Part shown: positions 31,697 through 33,352 of the stretch, in pieces
How the letters are laid out: every line of letters begins with the position of its first letter
Numbering within the stretch: position 1 is the stretch's first letter
Origin: Tubiluchus corallicola
Taxonomy: Eukaryota; Priapulida; Priapulimorpha; Priapulimorphida; Tubiluchidae
Reading direction: 5' to 3'
DNA: 33,352 nt
Assembly: GCA_030141605.1 (NCBI GenBank)
Contig: JAQGDQ010000056.1
Coordinates: 622,001-655,352 of the forward strand
Program-made: the position numbers and the translations under genes
The notes under the pieces: model-generated
Told to the model about the DNA's origin: nothing
The model's input: only the letters and a program-made list of their open reading frames with translations
The model's database searches: none

Positions 31697-33160
31697 TTCT
31701 CTCTCTCTCTCTCAGTCTCCCTCTTTCTTATCCTCTATTACCTCTTTGTAGTCACTAAACGTTTCTATCTTCTCTTATCTCGCTTTTCTTCCTGACTCGC
31801 TTGCAATTTTTTACCTGTTTGCTTCTTTAACTTGTGGATAAACATGCTTAATCTTTAATGAATAGTTACTTTCACTTTAAGTAGTAACAAAGTCAGGCTT
31901 GCTGCATATTTATCTGAAGCTATATTTGTCTTCTGCTAAATAAACGTCATCAGGAAAAAATTGTGTACCTTGCTAAGGTTTTTGTCTGAACCCGCTGATA
32001 ACAAAAGCACACATTACTTTACTCTTTGATACTTTATTTTATCAAAGGTTTTTGCTAAATACTAAAGAATAATATTAATTGCTATTTCCTCTACACGATT
32101 GAGATATACGCAAGGAGCGTCAGTCAGGGCTGTTGAACAAATACTTTGGAAGTAAAATAATAATTTTTTTGGTGACTTTCTAACAAACAAATCGGTAGAG
32201 CTTTGTCGTTTAGGGTAACACTAAGTCAGGATGAAAACGTGCAAACTATGAAATAACGTCTTTGCTATTTATGTAAAAGTTCTATAAAATATGGCGTAAA
32301 GAAATCGGGAAGGTCGAAGATTGATTTTGATTCAATGAGTATTGTGAGGGCTCCATTGACTAATAACACATTCATATATTGAGTTTTAATAACTGGAGAC
32401 CTTTATATACCCTTACGCTTTACAGCAGATTATGATTATTTTGTCGTATTCGTGAGTTGCACTTTACAGTCAGATGTTTAATTAAAAATAATATAATATT
32501 TTTATTTACAATGAAATCTAGTTATTAAGAAATGAGCTTACTCGTGAAATTTATTGAGATGTTGTTTATTAGTCTAAACTTTTTAGTAGTGAGCGTTTCT
32601 ACTAGCGCATGCATCATTGACTTATTAGAATTACTTGCAAAAGATTTTAATTATCTAATTTAGATTATTATACATCTGCGTTGGCTAGCCAACTCAGCAC
32701 AAATTATTGAAGACCGCCAAACTAAATTATGATATTACGTAATTATAGTTAAATAAACCAAAATAATTACCCAATGCCTCTTATTTCATGTGTACCACAA
32801 CGATATTAATTTTGAATAGAATGTAAGTCTACTATTTTAGTTCAACAAGCATGAAGTTAACGCGAAGTTACTGTATTTATACAGGCTTCTGAACCAGTCA
32901 ATGCACAGACATCCCGGGGAAACTCGAAGACGAACAAAAGAGAGAGAGTTATTAGATGGAGGTATTTTAAAAGCTTTTTTACGTTTGGCATGAGTCACCC
33001 TGAACAGAAGCCAGTTAACACAATAAAAACTTTGAGTAGTCCGGACTATCTTGTGCTGTCAACGGAACAAGACGAAGTATTCCCTAATTTAATGTTGAAC
33101 TCGGAGGACTTTGATTACAGTGGAAGTGGCGATGGCACAGAAATAATTCTGAGCGTTTAA
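28444..33160 (+). CDS. SELENOP-like: secreted selenoprotein P-like protein without selenocysteine
   Basis: Coding exons: 28444-28658, 30877-31080, 31355-31481 and 32885-33160. All junctions are GT-AG and all phases close, giving 273 residues ending in TAA. Residues 1-22 are a signal peptide. The SELENOP N-terminal thioredoxin-like domain spans about 30-175: LCSLPPTW, TVLVFLKA, KLEKVRFRLQKSG, VSFLVINN, MFIYDRC and QCGSC align in order with vertebrate SELENOP (LCKQPPAW, TVVALLQA, KLEDLRVKLKKEG, ISYIVVNH, FLIYDRC, KCGNC). The redox U-x-x-C after the first beta strand is replaced by E63-K-S-S66. Structural Cys at 32, 141, 172 and 175 remain. The His-rich and Sec-rich regions are absent. The unique tail has a basic, aromatic patch (RERVIRWRYFKSFF) and an acidic end with S261-G-S-G264. 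No in-frame UGA or convincing SECIS was found. Family membership is strong; function is unknown. Confidence 0.85.
28659..30876 (+). other. intron 1 of the selenoprotein P-like coding region
   Basis: A 2.2-kb intron. It contains a 77-codon + frame at 28991-29224 and a 64-codon minus frame at 29731-29925. Neither has a recognisable motif nor fits the phase of the flanking exons. The dispersed repeat at 30601-30705 lies near its 3' end. Confidence 0.6.
30601..30705. repeat. dispersed repeat, copy 2 (selenoprotein P-like intron)
   Basis: Partner of 15408-15511, in the same orientation. The core CAGTATTTCATCTAAA is exact at 30654-30669, and ATTGAGGGA, ACTTCTGTCGGC and TAGATTC occur in the same order around it. 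Both copies lie in introns. Confidence 0.6.
31494..31715. repeat. long CA microsatellite followed by a CT tract
   Basis: Interrupted CA/CG repeats start 12 bp after the donor of coding exon 3 and include four CGGCA units near 31562-31576. An uninterrupted run of about 45 CA units spans 31603-31693, followed by a CT-rich tract ending in CTCTCAG (cryptic acceptor-like AG at 31714-31715). Open frames here are repeat translations, not genes. Confidence 0.95.
31716..32884 (+). other. rest of intron 3 of the selenoprotein P-like gene
   Basis: AT-rich intron DNA ending at a good acceptor (TTTATACAG, 32884). No exon, RNA gene or element was recognised. Confidence 0.55.
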
Positions 33161-33352
33161 TGCCAAGTAAAAAGTCGTATCAACAGTTTTGATTTCACGG
33201 ACGTGGTAGAAGGTTTTACTTTGTGCGTAAATATTTGCATACTTTTGGCATTAGTTAATTTTTTAAATTTATTATGACGATAGTTTAATTTAGTAACTCT
33301 AAATCTAATGCTCGTTGCCCTTCCTCTATTTGTTTTTGTATGATGATGTAAT

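Noticed and set aside
31445-31751. Long open frames of alternating Cys-Val (minus strand) and Thr-His (+ strand)
   Set aside because: They are translations of the CA microsatellite within an intron and carry no coding signal.
33161-33352. Possible SECIS element (ATGA near 33274, TGATG near 33340)
   Set aside because: The intervening sequence does not form the required stem with non-Watson-Crick quartet and apical AA, and the gene has no in-frame UGA that would need one. The window ends at 33352, so a more distal SECIS cannot be excluded.

Overview
This window is nuclear DNA from an animal. It is AT-rich, its genes are split by GT-AG introns, and it encodes a forkhead factor, a cobalamin carrier, a type II Golgi fucosyltransferase and a secreted selenoprotein P relative. 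Short introns, close gene spacing and strong divergence from vertebrate proteins point to an invertebrate metazoan. A tunicate or another aquatic invertebrate would fit, but the species cannot be settled from sequence alone. All four well supported genes are on the + strand, and the exon phases of each could be closed by hand.

Layout. 1-10 kb is almost gene-free. At the left edge a likely minus-strand first exon (33 to about 300) ends in ATG at a strong splice donor, and a CCAAT-containing promoter lies behind it. The rest of that region holds two families of terminal-inverted-repeat elements (712-1558 and 7373-8095) and an old, degraded tandem duplication (about 4.9-5.9 kb). 10.3-12.9 kb carries a two-exon forkhead gene closest to FoxQ2. 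Its proximal promoter has a TATA box and three TGTAAACAG forkhead sites. 14.75-21.05 kb carries a complete nine-exon gene for a 435-residue secreted cobalamin-binding protein of the intrinsic factor/transcobalamin family, with all six disulfide cysteines. 22.08-24.51 kb is a two-exon alpha-1,3-fucosyltransferase (GT10) with a long charged stem. 24.5-27.3 kb is intergenic, with microsatellites, a 15-bp tandem repeat and a hAT-like non-autonomous transposon (26610-27183). 27.3-33.2 kb is a selenoprotein P-like gene of four coding exons. Its first intron contains a 5S rRNA-derived sequence and its third a long CA microsatellite.

The most interesting object is the selenoprotein P-like protein. 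It keeps the N-terminal thioredoxin-like domain of SELENOP, but the U-x-x-C redox centre reads E-K-S-S. It has no in-frame UGA and no His-rich or Sec-rich tail. It ends in an acidic segment with a textbook Ser-Gly-Ser-Gly glycosaminoglycan attachment site. This suggests a redox-dead, selenium-free paralogue re-used as a secreted proteoglycan-like protein. The four genes do not form a pathway. Three of them encode secreted or Golgi proteins, which looks coincidental.
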